A DNA stretch of 64,000 nt. It comes from Cydia pomonella. Taxonomy: Eukaryota > Arthropoda > Insecta > Lepidoptera > Tortricidae. Position numbers and translations under genes: made by a program. The notes under the pieces are model-generated. The model made no database searches and was not told the DNA's origin. It saw nothing but the letters and a program-made list of their open reading frames with translations. Below, piece after piece: positions 1 to 11,216 of the stretch (its first letter is position 1; each line of letters opens with the position of its first letter). The stretch lies in NCBI RefSeq assembly GCF_033807575.1, contig NC_084711.1, forward strand, positions 434,001-498,000, given 5' to 3'.

Positions 1-256
1 TTTTTTGTTCGCAAATCTTTGCGTAAAAAACGCTGCATTTACAAAACAGTTGCTTCTTTTACGTCACCGGTGTGGTGTCTGCCATAAGATCTCCGTGTAA
101 TATTTTTTGCGATTTTTACGCAGATCAATTTACGGTGCGTCAGCGTATTTTAAGCAGCGGTGTGGGGAGCATGCGTCAAAAACGGTACGCATACGACGCG
201 TCACTGCGATTCCGTATCGTGACCGTTTTTTAAGCTGCGCTCTGGTCGCACCTTAA
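1..256. repeat. TTAA-flanked inverted-repeat element, copy 1, cut by the window edge
   Basis: This is one end and most of the body of the element seen complete at 15131..15500. It shares the stretch from the GATCTCCGTG motif to the terminal GGTCGCACC. The right end reads CGCACC followed by TTAA, as expected for a piggyBac-type target site. The left part lies outside the window. No transposase reading frame is present, so it is a non-autonomous copy. Homology to the complete copy is directly visible; the piggyBac link is inferred from TTAA. Confidence 0.7.
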
Positions 257-419
257 TATTGGAATCATCGGCCCGATTTGAAGTTTAAGATACATCAAAT
301 ATTATGTACGTCTAGATACGATATGGATCGGATATGTTAGTGGCAAAAGTGACATTTTTGTTTGAAGAACTTCTGACATCTGATCCATTCCATATAAGTT
401 TGGGACATTTGTGTTAGAA

Positions 420-1285
420 TGTTACTAGTTTACAGTTTTCAAATCAAATCAAATAAAATCAAATCAAAACACTTTATTGCCAAAACATGATGATACAAAG
501 AAAAACAATACATAAAGTCTAGGTTAAGTATGTACTAAATTATTCTAGGTTAAGTACTAACTTATTTTCTAAACTAAATGGTAATCAAAATTAGCAAGAC
601 ATGTTGGCTGTGGGTACCAAGCTCAGCATATGCTAGACTGGCGTCCAGCGCTGGTTTTCAGTTTGGCCCCTTTTTGTAGAGGTCTGACAAAGTATTTACA
701 TGTTGATCTTTTCTGAGCCGTTAAGCATTTTTACTTACAACGAAAACAAAACTTATGTAAAATGATGAGCAGTTATGAAACAACAGTAATGCGTAAAGAA
801 CTATTTGTATTACAATATTACAGTCAAGTGGTTAGCGTATCGTGTGATTGTAACTGTTTACATGTGTCATCTGCTGTGCTGTTGTTACTGTGGTTGGGTG
901 CATTAAGGTAGCTGGTGATGTACGGGATTTGAATATGTGTGAGTGTATATATATATATCGCTTTTTTATATTTGCATTTGTAATTCAAGTAAGTGTTTTT
1001 TTACAAGGCTTTTAAACTTGACCAGATTCATAGGTTCTCGCAGCGGCGGAGGTAGGTCATTCCAGATTTTTGCTGATGCAAATTTAAAACAGTCTTTAAA
1101 CGATGCGGTTCTATGTCGGGGAGGTATTAGTTTGTATTCTCTTGTTTTTCTAAGTGGTTTCGTGCGAACATCCTTAACCCATTTTAGTTCTTTATAAAGA
1201 TAACCTGGCCTTTCGAACTCGATGACTTTACGAATGGTGAAAACTATATGTAATCGTCGCCTATTATCCATGTTCAGCGAGTCAT
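420..1285 (-). mobile_element. 3' end of a non-LTR retrotransposon (LINE), 5'-truncated
   Basis: On the minus strand an open frame at 966..1271 encodes the extreme C-terminus of a LINE polyprotein. It carries the typical sequence RHRTASFKDCFKFASAKIWN, then a LPPPLR motif and a basic FKSLVKKHL end. Below the stop lies an A+T-rich 3' UTR that finishes near 435..470 in an imperfect TTTGATTTGATTT-type simple repeat, a usual LINE 3' tail. The 5' part, with the endonuclease and most of the reverse transcriptase, is missing. The clade (CR1- or jockey-like) cannot be fixed from so little. Confidence 0.75.
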
Positions 1286-1303
1286 CACTAAAAAGACTAC
1301 TGA

Positions 1304-1494
1304 GTAGCCCTAGTGTAAATTTATTCGATGGCGAAACGTGACGTACGCGTTTACGTTAAGTCTCATTTTGTATGGGATTTAGAAACAGCGCGCCAAGCGG
1401 GACGTTTTGGAAACTCAAAATCCCATACAAAATGAGACTTAACGCAAACGCGTACGTCACGTTTCGCCATTGAATAAATTTACACTAGAGGTAC
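1304..1494. repeat. MITE-A, copy 1 (191-bp snap-back element)
   Basis: The element is almost a complete inverted repeat. The arm with AACGTGACGTACGCGTTTAC pairs with its reverse complement near 1450, around a short centre containing GCGCGCCAAGCGGGACG. The ends read GTAGCCCTAGTGTAAAT and ATTTACACTAGAGGTAC. Two other copies of exactly the same length lie at 7788..7978 and 33952..34142. It has no coding capacity, so mobilisation would need an autonomous relative. The superfamily is not identifiable with certainty. Confidence 0.8.
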
Positions 1495-3597
1495 TGATGA
1501 TGATGATGACACCGAGGACGTGACGACCAACTCAAAATCGCTGTTATAATCATGACGTAACCTTATCTCGCTCATATTAACACGCATACAGCCTACCAAT
1601 ATTAGCCATAACATCACTTTCACCGAGCGACTTATAGTTTTATATGCGGCGCCATCGAGCGTGGCGCAACTCTTTATTCATATGATACATACAGATCGTG
1701 ACCAATCAAATACAAACACAGCAGTCATTAGTAGAAGTAGATGTTACCTCCACGGTATATTTATTCATATTCTAATATTTATATTATCAAGTATACCAAA
1801 CTTAGAAGACGTGAGTCTTAATCGGGTAACCTAAGAGAAGTGTAATATAAGCTTATAATAAACACCCCTATAATGGAACAGGCACCAGTAATGGGATGGT
1901 GTAGGAAAATCCGGTAAAATAAGTATGTATCATCAGTTATTAAACATTGGCAACATTTTACCATAAACCAGAGCCATAGAGCTGCTTAAGTTTGAAGTTT
2001 CATTGATCTTTCTTTGTTTTAAAATTAATGGCGATGGCGCCATTAATGCCATGACTGGAGCAAAAAAAAAGTTTTTTATTTGTTAATAATATTGAAACCA
2101 ACTGCAGTATCTTTCATTAATTACATTGAAAACGTAAAGGACGAATAGAAGAATGTTCTAAGTTGAATAACTTTTAACGCATAAAGTGGTAGAAATTTTA
2201 CAGGTGCCGAGAAAATATCAAAATGCTCCAAATTTTCTCTTAAATGTCCCATGACTGGTGCCGTTAACATACTTTGGAATGTAAATGTATCTATTCAGTT
2301 TCATCATAAGGTATATAATGTAGTATCGAAAATACTGCTTTGCACCATTCATAATTCATAATACCATGTCAGACATTGCAATCATTATACCTAATACAAT
2401 TTCCTATAGGCTGGTTGAGACAATTTGAGACTATCGGTAGGTGTCCGTTTTGCAAAAACATCCATTACGAAATACCAAAAAAATATTTTTATGTCTAAGA
2501 GCAATTTCAGAGCGTCTGATCCAATATCGGATATTGGATAGAAGTAAAATGTATAAATAATATTTTGTTTTTCTGTATTTATTTATTCATTAAAGACATT
2601 TTCATCGCAAATAACATAAACCCATAAAGGGTACTCTCTAATAGCTGTTTTTCCATAGTGGCCACCCAACTCCCGATATCGGATTAGCACTTCTGATAAT
2701 TAGTAGTAAAACACTTCATTCTACAAAAAGGAAAAAAAAAAAACAGGAAATAAAAACATTAAGCTCATAATTTCAGATCTATTGGATCCCACATTAGTTG
2801 TCGCATCGATCTGTGTCTGTTCTATGTGTGCGGGCATAATATTTGCTGTAGTGTACCGCTGAAGCAAATACAACCGCGCCCGACATTGTGGATGTTGGAT
2901 CTTGCACACGATATCGGATCGGACAATGTGAAAACGCTTCTTATCTTGCATTACATTGACAAACGGACTGTCTGTGATTGATGTCACATTTTTATTAATT
3001 AGTCATAGTACACTCACTAGCCAGCCAACCCATTTTAGAGTAGCTCACCCTCAAACTCCCCTCAATCCCAAGGTTCAATCAATACCCATGAAATAGGTAC
3101 GAGATAAAAACTTGAAGTAGGAACGATCAGAACTAATGATGTAAATAGATACAAAGACACAAAGAACTCTTGAAGAGGACGAAACTTTCAAGTATCCCTT
3201 TATTCGTGGGTTGCCCCCTTCGCCCGGATTACCCCAAGGCAGCGTTCTCGTCCCTAAATTTCATTAGCTGCCTATTTCTTTTCTCTATCCCTCGAATACG
3301 CAATCGCAAGAGCAATAGAGAAGCAGAATACACAATGTCGATATAGTATACATATGCTGTAGGCTTGTAGGGTAGGTATCTGATCTATGAACGAACTTTG
3401 AAGATGGCTCTAGGATGTCTTGTTAACAACTCTTGAGTGCTGTTGGGGATAGAGTGCTCGAGAAAGGGTCTTATTGGATTGTAGGACTTTTGAACTTTTT
3501 TGCCAACCTAGTTTTGCATCAAAATTAATAATAGCAATAGTACACTATTTACTTTTATTTTTTCTACAAATTGTTAAACGTACTTATTTGGCGCAAT
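1495..3597. other. Gene-free AT-rich stretch
   Basis: I see no coding exon, RNA gene or well-delimited repeat here. The only open frames are short and lack any protein-like composition. The segment around 2040..2270 is poly-A/T rich and repeats the words ATGACTGG twice, but no element ends can be drawn. Confidence 0.5.
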
Positions 3598-3752
3598 TAC
3601 CCAAAATGAGTCTTGGCTGTCCTATACTACTCTTTGCCTCCAAAATAAGAGCACGCCATTTTACCCGGTCCTACGCAGATCTACATCCACTCTATCCGCC
3701 CACCGATACTTAGGATGACCTACAGGACGGCGTCCAGTCGGAGTCGGATTTT
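3598..3752 (-). mobile_element. LINE fragment, C-terminal coding end
   Basis: Reading the minus strand from 3750 downward gives GRRPVGHPKYRWADRVDVDL, followed after frameshifts by a KTHFG-like end near 3605. This is the conserved basic C-terminal end of a lepidopteran LINE reverse transcriptase. The same family ends at 48545 inside the hAT-like element. At least two reading-frame breaks make it a fossil. Confidence 0.6.
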
Positions 3753-4177
3753 TTATAAATAAGTAAATAGATATCTCTTGCGATCACCACTTAATCGACT
3801 GTTTACTGTTTGTATATTGATATTTATTGCAAAAGGAATAGTACCTAAGTACTTACTTCTAAAACTTTAAACAAATTTCACGTTCGTGATGAATTTCCGA
3901 TGCATATGTGTTTATGCAGTTCATTATGTTTATAGATTGATTTAGCCTTGATAGATATTTCTTACCGCTCTATTTTTATGCATAACTTAGTAGTTAGTCT
4001 GATTTGATCCCAAAGTGATATTCGATATATTATTTTAAGCAATGGGTTTCACCTAGTAAACCTCATGATGATCTTCAGATTAAAATAAAATAAATAACAT
4101 CCATTTGAAAAACTGCGTGCCCTTCCAAAGCACATACTTACCTACACCTAAAGACGCAAAGCATATAAAAGAAAACC

Positions 4178-4749
4178 GGCCAAGAGTATGTCGGGCAATG
4201 CTCAGAGCAGGGTTCCGTAATTACTCTTCCGTCAGAATAAGCTAACCTGCAGCTTAAAGTATCTTGGAATATAAGTGTCTTTTTACTATGAAGGGGAAAC
4301 ATTTTGTGATAACTCAAAAATAGCTAAACTGACAATGTCCGCTATAGTTTTTATTTAATGTCTTTCTTAAGCTATACTTCCACGATTTTTTTTTTTATGT
4401 TTTTTTTACCTATGTTCAAAAGTTAGAGAGGGGGACACATTTTTTTTTCTTTCGGAGCATTTATCTCCGAATGTTTTCACTTTATCAAAAAATGTTTGTT
4501 GAAGACCCCTATTAGTTTTGAAAGACATTTCCAATGTTAACCCACACTGTAGGGTTGAAGCAAAAAAAAAATTCACCCCCCCCCCCCTTTACGTGCAGGA
4601 GAGGTACCCTAAAAAATTTAATTTTTAGATATTATTGTACGACTTTCAATTTTCTAGCACTAACGACCACGGAGCAAAGCCCTGGGACAGACAGACAGAC
4701 AGACGGACATGGCGAAACTATAAAGGTTCCTAGTTGACTACGGAACACT
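4178..4749. repeat. Dispersed 'GGGTTCCGTA' repeat, copy 1
   Basis: This roughly 570-bp unit starts with ACCGGCCAAG...AGGGTTCCGTA and finishes with a run of ACAGACAGACAGACGG, then GTTCCTAGTTGACTACGG. A second copy lies in the opposite orientation at 40264..40862. It shares the poly-C patch (4574..4587), the (GACA)n run and the GGGGAAAC segment. An open frame at 4534..4737 reads through simple sequence and is not a gene. Confidence 0.7.
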
Positions 4750-4984
4750 AAAAAGATGTACTATAAAACATAAATGAGGTAATATTTAAATGTGAAAGCA
4801 AACACGAGTTGCTATTTGATGGTAGCAAATTGTTTGCGAAAGAGGTATGAGATCACGCCGCCACCGGTTTTAAGCCCGCTGTAAGTAGCCATGGAACCTC
4901 TGGAAATGTATTAATATATACTTTTTAAAGAACTACACTTTAAGTCAACCAATGTTTCAAGAATCGAACTGACCGCTATGAGGG

Positions 4985-5135
4985 ATTTTATTATTTATTT
5001 ATTTATTTTAAACTTTATTGCACAATAAAAATAAGTACAAATGGCGGACTTAATGCCTTAAGGCATTCTCTACCAGTCAACCATAGGGCAAAACAGAAAT
5101 TCTCGAATGTGGGTGCAGGGAGAAAAATAATTCAA
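4985..5135 (-). mobile_element. LINE 3' end (AATAAA/TTGCACAATAAA type)
   Basis: On the minus strand the sequence runs GTTGACTGGTAGAGAATGCC, ATTAAGTCCGCCATTTGTAC, then TTGTGCAATAAAGTTTAAA and a (TAAA)n tail at 4985..5010. Related 3' ends occur at 19590..19665 and 54555..54665. This is a common lepidopteran LINE 3' terminus. No coding part is attached here. Confidence 0.6.
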
Positions 5136-5404
5136 AAGAAATGACAACTAAAAATGTAATTTTAACACTTAAAGGAGATTATCACACCGAGAATTTCTGG
5201 CTAAAACTAGGACAATAATACATTTAGACTTATTGGCACATTATGATGTTCTGATGTACTTGGATATATATACCCCTAAATGATTATCTCTCCCAGTCTC
5301 TACCCAAGGGATGTTTAATTTACACGTGTAACCATCAAGCATTGATATTTGAGCATGTGTAAATGCCATAGACTTCTCTCTTTATAGAAAATTAGGTACC
5401 TAAT

Positions 5405-5572
5405 AGTTTCTGTCCGCGACTTGATAACAAACTATTCCATGTCCGTCCTCGGGCCTCAGCATATCTCCATACCAAATTTCATCTATATCGGTTCAGCGGT
5501 GTAAGCGTGAAGAGGTAACAGACAGAGAGACAGATAAAGTTACTTTCGCATTTATATTATATTATAAGTGGA
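5405..5572 (+). repeat. Dispersed repeat with GACAGACAGAGAGACAG motif, copy 1
   Basis: The segment contains ATCTATATCGGTTCAGCGGT, GTAAGCGTGAAGAGGTAACA and TTTCGCATTTATATTATA. A shortened relative is at 16850..16965 (TCTATATCTGTTGAGCGGTT ... TTTCGCATTTATAATATTAG). It is non-coding. Confidence 0.55.
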
Positions 5573-7589
5573 CGATTTTGTCACCTTAACCAAAGAAGCG
5601 GTACAGTATTTAAACACTATAAATCTTACACGAAAAAAATAATACATATAAGTAGGGATCACAGAGCAACAGACACCTCACCTCTGTCGAAACTGTATTT
5701 CACAAACTGAACAATTTAGCATTATTATAAAGTTGTAACCATTCTGACTCAACAAGGATGTTTTCGCTTTTCTTGACATGTTGGCAGGGTCGCGCCATTA
5801 GTAGTGAATATTCATCGTCAAAACCAATAAAATATTCAAATATTCAAGTATCCATTTCCAAATTTACCGTTACACTAGAGGTTTGACAGGCCTAAAAGGA
5901 TGCGAATTTCCATTGTATTAATATTCATTACTGTTTAGAAATCTTATTTTGTACAGTTAGAAAGGGCAAGATTACTATAAGAATCAAGGTAAATACATCA
6001 TGGACCCATAGCTTAAAAATTATAAATTTCACTAATGAACATTTTGGAATGAAGTCATTTAATTTTGTATGCACGCAAAATGTCTCTCTCCAATTTATAG
6101 AAAATAATTTGTAAACTTTTTCTTATGATAAATATAAACTCGCAGTTTTATCTATGGTACTTAGTGTAGTACTATACATGGACGCAAAATTTGAATCAAT
6201 TTACACTTATAAATGTATGAAATTTTGAAAGTAGGCAAGCTTCGCTTCTCGGACTCCCGGGCCTTCTTTGGTGTAGGTCGCAAGCCAATCAGTAGTTTAG
6301 CTAAGCTCGCTCGTTTTTATACCCATGGCATACTGCGACTATTTGACACGCCAATGACTTAATGTCCTATGTCCCTTAGGCAGGGCCGAGGGTGTCCACA
6401 GCGAGCCGCATAAAGGATCCTAATGATGCCAGCTCATCAGTTCAATGTCACATCGCGTTGCGCAAGCGCTGGGCAAGTTGTGCGTTTTCCACTCGCAAGC
6501 TTCTATGGCGTAGCCAGTGTACATAATGTCAAAAGACAATTAGTAAACCTTGTTTTATAGGTCAATTTTTAACTTACATTGTGACATCAAAATGATATCT
6601 AACTGATGTCAGTCGCGCGTGCATGTCCCTACTGACATCCATACATGGATTTGCGCTATGGAGACTGACAGCGGCGCCCGCGACTGATATGATGTCACAA
6701 TATAAGTTTGAATTGGCCTCCATATAAGGTTCACCGTTCCAAGTGTTGCTGTTAGTTCTGCGTCTGACTGACATAATAAGGTGTTCATCAGTGCATTAGT
6801 CCACTGCCATGCGTGGCACGGGTAGTGATGCGATATTTTTGCCACGTTAATTCTCTACTCAATTTTTTAATAACGTCGTGACAATCACAAATATGTAAGA
6901 ACATGTCATAACATAATGCAAATATACAAAAATATATGTCCGTAGGTAACATGCCTTAAAAATTAAATATTTCCAGCACAATTAATGACTTACGACGGAT
7001 AAAATACAGCAATAACGAGAATTAATTTTATCTTTTTTCTATTAAATAGTGTATCCCAACTATATAGTATATTTCAACTCTATAGTTGTAGTAAATATTT
7101 TCAAGTACAGGGAATATAATAAGTACATAAGTACCTAAAAAAAAACATAAAATATTCCAAACCCCATTTTAGTTCGTAGGATTAGGAAAAGTTATCTTAA
7201 GAAAAAAGCTGTTTCCTTCTAAGTGTGTTGTGGTACCCACAATGTTCGTATGTAACAAATAGGTAAAACATTGCATAATAATAATACCTAGGTATTAGCC
7301 ACAATGTAACATTCACTTCAGCCTGGCATGTTGCTAAACTGTGAAATGAAAGTAACAGGTACCCACTAACTACCTGCCTGTTAGCCTCCTTGAAAGTTCT
7401 TCAAATATATATTTGGAACATAGAGTTTTTTAAATGCTTGGTTCACATCACAGAATACATGGGATCCTTTTGGTCTCTCTATCTGTTATAGATATTTTTC
7501 GCAGACAGTGTTTGATGTGGAAAGCTGTATATAAAATAGACATACCTACCTTTTAACCTTATTTCCACAGGTCACTTTTACGTACTGGT
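5573..7589. other. Gene-free stretch with diffuse repeat remnants
   Basis: No exon or RNA gene is visible. Around 6170..6260 lies a remnant (ACATGGACGCAAAATTTGAA ... AGGCAAGCTT) that recurs at 18825..18910 and 33555..33650. Around 6580..6730 a TGATGTCACAATATAAG / GGCCTCCA stretch recurs as a diverged copy near 61180..61230. The short minus-strand open frames at 6574..6845 fall in that repeat and are not taken as genes. Confidence 0.45.
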
Positions 7590-7780
7590 ACAAGGTGTAA
7601 CAACAATAGCGGGGATCCGTTTAAGGGCAAATCCAGTGATTCCAGTACCGTGTTCTGGATTAGGGAAAGTAAAAGTTTTTTTTTTTTTTTTTATTTATGG
7701 AGGGTTGGCCGACTTGGACGACCGTTAAAAAAATTTTTTTTCCTATTTTTCCTAATTAGAACATGATACCGAATTTGCCC
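7590..7780. repeat. Dispersed repeat with TTGGCCGACTTGGACGACC motif
   Basis: The stretch contains GGATCCGTTTAAGGGCAAAT, GTGTTCTGGATTAGGG, a poly-T run and GGTTGGCCGACTTGGACGAC. Relatives occur at 17580..17900 (GTTGTCCAAGTCGGCCAACT on the + strand) and around 52945..53060. MITE-A copy 2 begins at its right edge. Confidence 0.45.
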
Positions 7781-7787
7781 TTGAACA

Positions 7788-7978
7788 GTACCCCTAGTGT
7801 AAATTTGATCGACATCATAACGTGACGAACGCGTTTGCGTTAAGTCTCATTTTGTATAGGATTTTGAGTTTCCAAAACGTCCCGCTTGGCGCGCTCTTTC
7901 TAAATCCAATACAAAATGAGACTTAACGCAAACGCGTACGTCACGTTTCGAAATCGATATTATTTACACTAGGGGTAC
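7788..7978. repeat. MITE-A, copy 2 (191 bp)
   Basis: This is the cleanest copy. It starts GTACCCCTAGTGTAAAT and ends ATTTACACTAGGGGTAC. The long internal arms include TTAAGTCTCATTTTGTATAG and its reverse complement. Its length and arms match the copies at 1304 and 33952. It is non-coding. Confidence 0.85.
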
Positions 7979-8042
7979 AGGTCCCCACTATTTTTGTTAT
8001 AGCCTGTAAGATGGGGTCTAAGTAAAAGGTCACTGCCACCGA

Positions 8043-8098
8043 CGCATATATGCATTCAGTGTCATACAAGTTTGTATGACACTGAATGCATATATGCG
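8043..8098. repeat. Near-perfect 27-bp-arm palindrome
   Basis: The left arm 8043..8069 (CGCATATATGCATTCAGTGT plus CATACAA) is matched base for base by its reverse complement at 8072..8098, with only GT between them. As DNA it could extrude a cruciform; as RNA it would make a 27-bp hairpin with almost no loop. It is not part of any longer element that I can delimit. Confidence 0.85.
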
Positions 8099-9019
8099 TG
8101 TGGCTTACAGCGTAGTAATTTCCAAGTAAAAGAGAGTCTACGTGTGGTGACCTCAGGGTTTGTATCTACAGCCGGCCGTCGGATCATCGATACTAAATTC
8201 TAAATGAGATACTAAAAAACTGAATGAGAGAAGAGCATCGACGGAGTAATCTGTAGAATTGTAGATATTTCTTTTAGTTAAGATTATAATGTTTGTGCCA
8301 CTTAGTTGCTCTAAGCTATTAGGTACGTAGGTTAGGTAATATTTAATTACATCTTCATCTTGGCCGTGAAGCATCAAGAACTAGATTTTATATTACATAA
8401 ATTATTCAATCGAAATAAAATGTTATTTTATGATAATGATGTGATAAAATGTTTTGCAGCTTAAACTGGATTTAAAGAGAAATATTAATGATACTGCACA
8501 TTCATTATAAAGTTTTTAATTAAATGTAATATAGGGTATGTCCAGGGTAGTTTACCTTGGGGGTTAGTACACATTTAAACCACATATCGGGAGCGAAATC
8601 CTCAAAATTTATTTTTGCGCATGTCTCAAATGCAACTGTTCACAACTAGTTTTATTGCAATACGTCTAGGATACAACAAGCGCTAAATAGTACTTGTCTC
8701 GGGACACTATATTACCTAGACCTACCTAAATTAACATTGATATCGCCTGCGTCGACGCAGTAGTAATGCAGCTGAAGTGGCCATTCGAATGTTATCTTTA
8801 GAAGCGAGAAAAACTGCTCCAGATCAAGTTTATTATGTGATATTACGACGGAGGCTTATGAGTTATGACAGCCGTGAATAAAAGTGCGGGCATTACTCTC
8901 TCTTCTGGTTCATGTGCAGCTAACGCTAAACGAGTGCACGCGAGTCGTGGTCGCGCATAACATGAGGTTTCGCCATTTAGGAAGAGACGAATGAACGAGA
9001 AAAGATAATCCCACCAAAA

Positions 9020-9366
9020 ACATTTCCATGTAAAATGTTTCTAAGACGAAACCATAAAGCAAGCTTCTAACTTCACTACAATACCTAACTTCACAACCAC
9101 TCGACACCTTTGTCAAAATATGTGGCTTAGCCGTTTAACTACCGTCACATGGACGTACCTAAAGTGAAAAAATTATTCACTATTTTTTTTATATTCTGCG
9201 ATGGTTCTGTAGAAAAGAAACAAGCCACAAATTTCGACTAAGGTGTAGCTTGTGAAGTTAAGCGTTGTAGAGTTAGAAGCTCGGCTCTAGAAGATATCTG
9301 TAAACTTTTTGACAGTGCGAGCCTTTTGGTTTCGTCTTCGCAACATTTCACATGAAAATGTTTTCT
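9020..9366. repeat. Degenerate inverted-repeat element
   Basis: The left part (CATTTCCATGTAAAATGTTT, then GACGAAACC, GCTTCTAACTTCACTACAA) reappears as reverse complement on the right (TTGTAGAGTTAGAAGC, GGTTTCGTCTTCGCAACATT, ATGAAAATGTTTT), with many mismatches. It is probably an old foldback transposon. No open frame is worth reporting. Confidence 0.5.
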
Positions 9367-9464
9367 TCACTTCTTTTTGTAAGTTGCTTACAACAACCTT
9401 CCATCCCCTAATTTAAAGGGTTGGGGGTGATTTACTATTTAAAATGCTGAAATACGATTCTGGG

Positions 9465-9766
9465 GTTAATTTTTAGGATTCCGTACCCAAAGGGTCAAAT
9501 GGGACCCTATTACCGAGACTCCGCTGTCCGTCCGTCCGTCCATCTGTCACCAGGCTGTATCTCATGAACTGTGTTAGTTAGCCAGTTGAAATTTCTACAG
9601 ATTATGTATTTCTGTTGCCGCTATAAAAACAAATACTAAAAACAGTATAAAATAAATATTTTTTTCCAATCTCGAGGTTCTCCTCCATCACCGAAGTTAA
9701 GCAACGTCGGGCGGGGTCAGTACTTGGATGGGTGACCGTTTTTATAGATAATGGTACGGTATAATC
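9465..9766 (+). repeat. 5S-containing dispersed repeat, copy 1
   Basis: A repeat of the GGGTTCCGTA superfamily includes GTCCGTCCGTCCGTCCATCT, a block AGAAATTTCAACTGGCTAAC (seen here on the other strand), and CTGTTGCCGCTATAAAAACA. It then carries a piece of 5S rRNA sequence, and ends GATAATGGTACGG. The copy at 19668..19960 is the same structure in reverse. Both copies have the same junctions around the 5S piece, so the fusion predates their dispersal. Confidence 0.7.
9676..9738 (+). pseudogene. 5S rRNA-derived fragment
   Basis: The segment contains CACCGAAGTTAAGCAACGTC and GTCAGTACTTGGATGGGTGA, which is the internal part of eukaryotic 5S rRNA, roughly its nucleotides 27 to 90. The first quarter and the 3' end of the gene are missing, and a transposon sequence replaces them, so it cannot make a normal 5S rRNA. 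The internal pol III control region is largely kept. It is embedded in a repeat element rather than in an rDNA array. Confidence 0.85.
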
Positions 9767-11150
9767 CTAATTCCTAATCTAAGTTATGAGGGTTCAAAAT
9801 AACGACAAAGCGCTTCGAGAAAAGGTACGTGGTGCTCTGTCGCTTCGCTTTGCTCGTCTTGGTGGCAGATATATAGGACAGTTGTGTGACATTTAGATAT
9901 AAGATAGTTGAAGGTACCGAACTATGAATGGTTGCATGGTTGGAATCTATAGCAAGAGAATATACACATAAGTAAGTATGCATTTGAAATCATTCAAGTT
10001 ACGTTAGCGTTATTTTACTTATAATATACTACGCCGCGACCAAATAGAAACACAACTTAAATAAACTGGTCGATCTTTCATACCAAATTGGTTCGAAAGC
10101 GCGAATGTGTAGTGACCGCGAGTCATCCACATACGGCTTGAGCCATCACTCAATGCTAGGCAAGCCTTTGGAATATCATGTGAGCGCATTAGATGCTCGG
10201 ACACGGATGTGTATTTGACAAGTGTCGGTTTCGCGGCGACGTATCGTTATATCGACGTTTGATCCTATGCGTGTGGGGCCATGAGGGCAGCGGAGCCTTT
10301 CCATGGATTAGTCTAGATGTTTGATTTGCTCGTGAGGCGAAGTTATAACGGTAGTTACCTATGTATATCTAGGTTAAAGTGTGGTAACGTGTGCAGTGAG
10401 TTAACTTCAAAACGTTTTTAGTGAGTGGAGAGCTAGTTCGAGATTTGACTTAAGTCAAAAGGCAGAGGCAAGTTTTTTTTTTTTACAACTGTTGACATGC
10501 CTACTTATTGATTTATTTGAGTTTATAAAGTCACTACCTGTGAGTTCCTATAATTGGCTTCCTGTATCTACTATATTTTTCTATGTTAATGTCACAGCTG
10601 TTGGATCTTCAAAAAAAAACTACACCTACCTATGTAGAAAATACACAACAAAAAACCAAACGATTTTTAAACATGGAATGTAACGGAAACAGTCAAATGG
10701 ATTTACACTAAGAAGTCATTATTATCGACATAATATACAGTTATAATTTAGAAATAGTGCTGTCAGAATCTTTGCTCCAGCAGCTGCAGCTGTTTCGTGC
10801 AAGGTCTCATCTTACGTTGCGATACTAAAGCTCAATTAGCACATACTCTCTCACGCTGAAATGTGCTTGACAAAATTTATATTGGTCTGTCTACCAGGAT
10901 ATCCTCGTGGCTAAACTTTACCAAATTAGACCATAAACTAAAAAAACAATATTTCAATTCATATTACTCATACTAATAACTCTACTCGGTCAATCATATC
11001 TTCACAAACCGACAAAAAAAATAAACAAGCTGTCAAATAACAAAACACCTTTCAACTTTGACATGTACATCTTCAGTCAAAGTTGACATTTGACCCGCTG
11101 GGATGAGCGCACGTTATGGCCCCTCAGGAGTTGCGCAGCGGTGAAAGTGA
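9767..11150. other. Gene-free stretch upstream of the small secreted-peptide gene
   Basis: No exon or delimited repeat is visible. The ORF-like stretches are short and of mixed composition. The last part (from about 11090) becomes GC-richer as it approaches the promoter proposed at 11167. Confidence 0.4.
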
Positions 11151-11166
11151 CCGAGCGGGGCGTCAC

Positions 11167-11173
11167 TATATCA
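11167..11173 (+). promoter_or_regulatory. Putative TATA box of the 95-residue secreted-peptide gene
   Basis: TATATCA sits in a GC-rich setting about 45 bases before a strong splice donor (AGGCAG followed by GTGAGA at 11217). Transcription would start near 11195, giving a roughly 20-base untranslated first exon. A second TATATCA-like word at 11882 is an alternative, which would place the start near 11912. The assignment is inference. Confidence 0.45.
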
Positions 11174-11194
11174 GGCGTGCAGAGCCGCGCGCGC

Positions 11195-11216
11195 CACACT
11201 CCTGCGCACAAGGCAG
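11195..11216 (+). other. Putative untranslated exon 1 of the secreted-peptide gene
   Basis: The short GC-rich segment ends CAAGGCAG and is followed by GTGAGACC, a good donor. The matching acceptor is TTCGCAG at 11980..11986, preceded by a pyrimidine-rich stretch with a CTAAT branch-like word, 22 bases before the ATG. This makes a 5' UTR intron of about 770 bases. It rests on splice-site appearance only. Confidence 0.45.

Noticed and set aside
9676..9738. Functional 5S rRNA gene
   Set aside because: The 5' quarter and the 3' end are missing and both sides are repeat sequence that recurs in the second copy.
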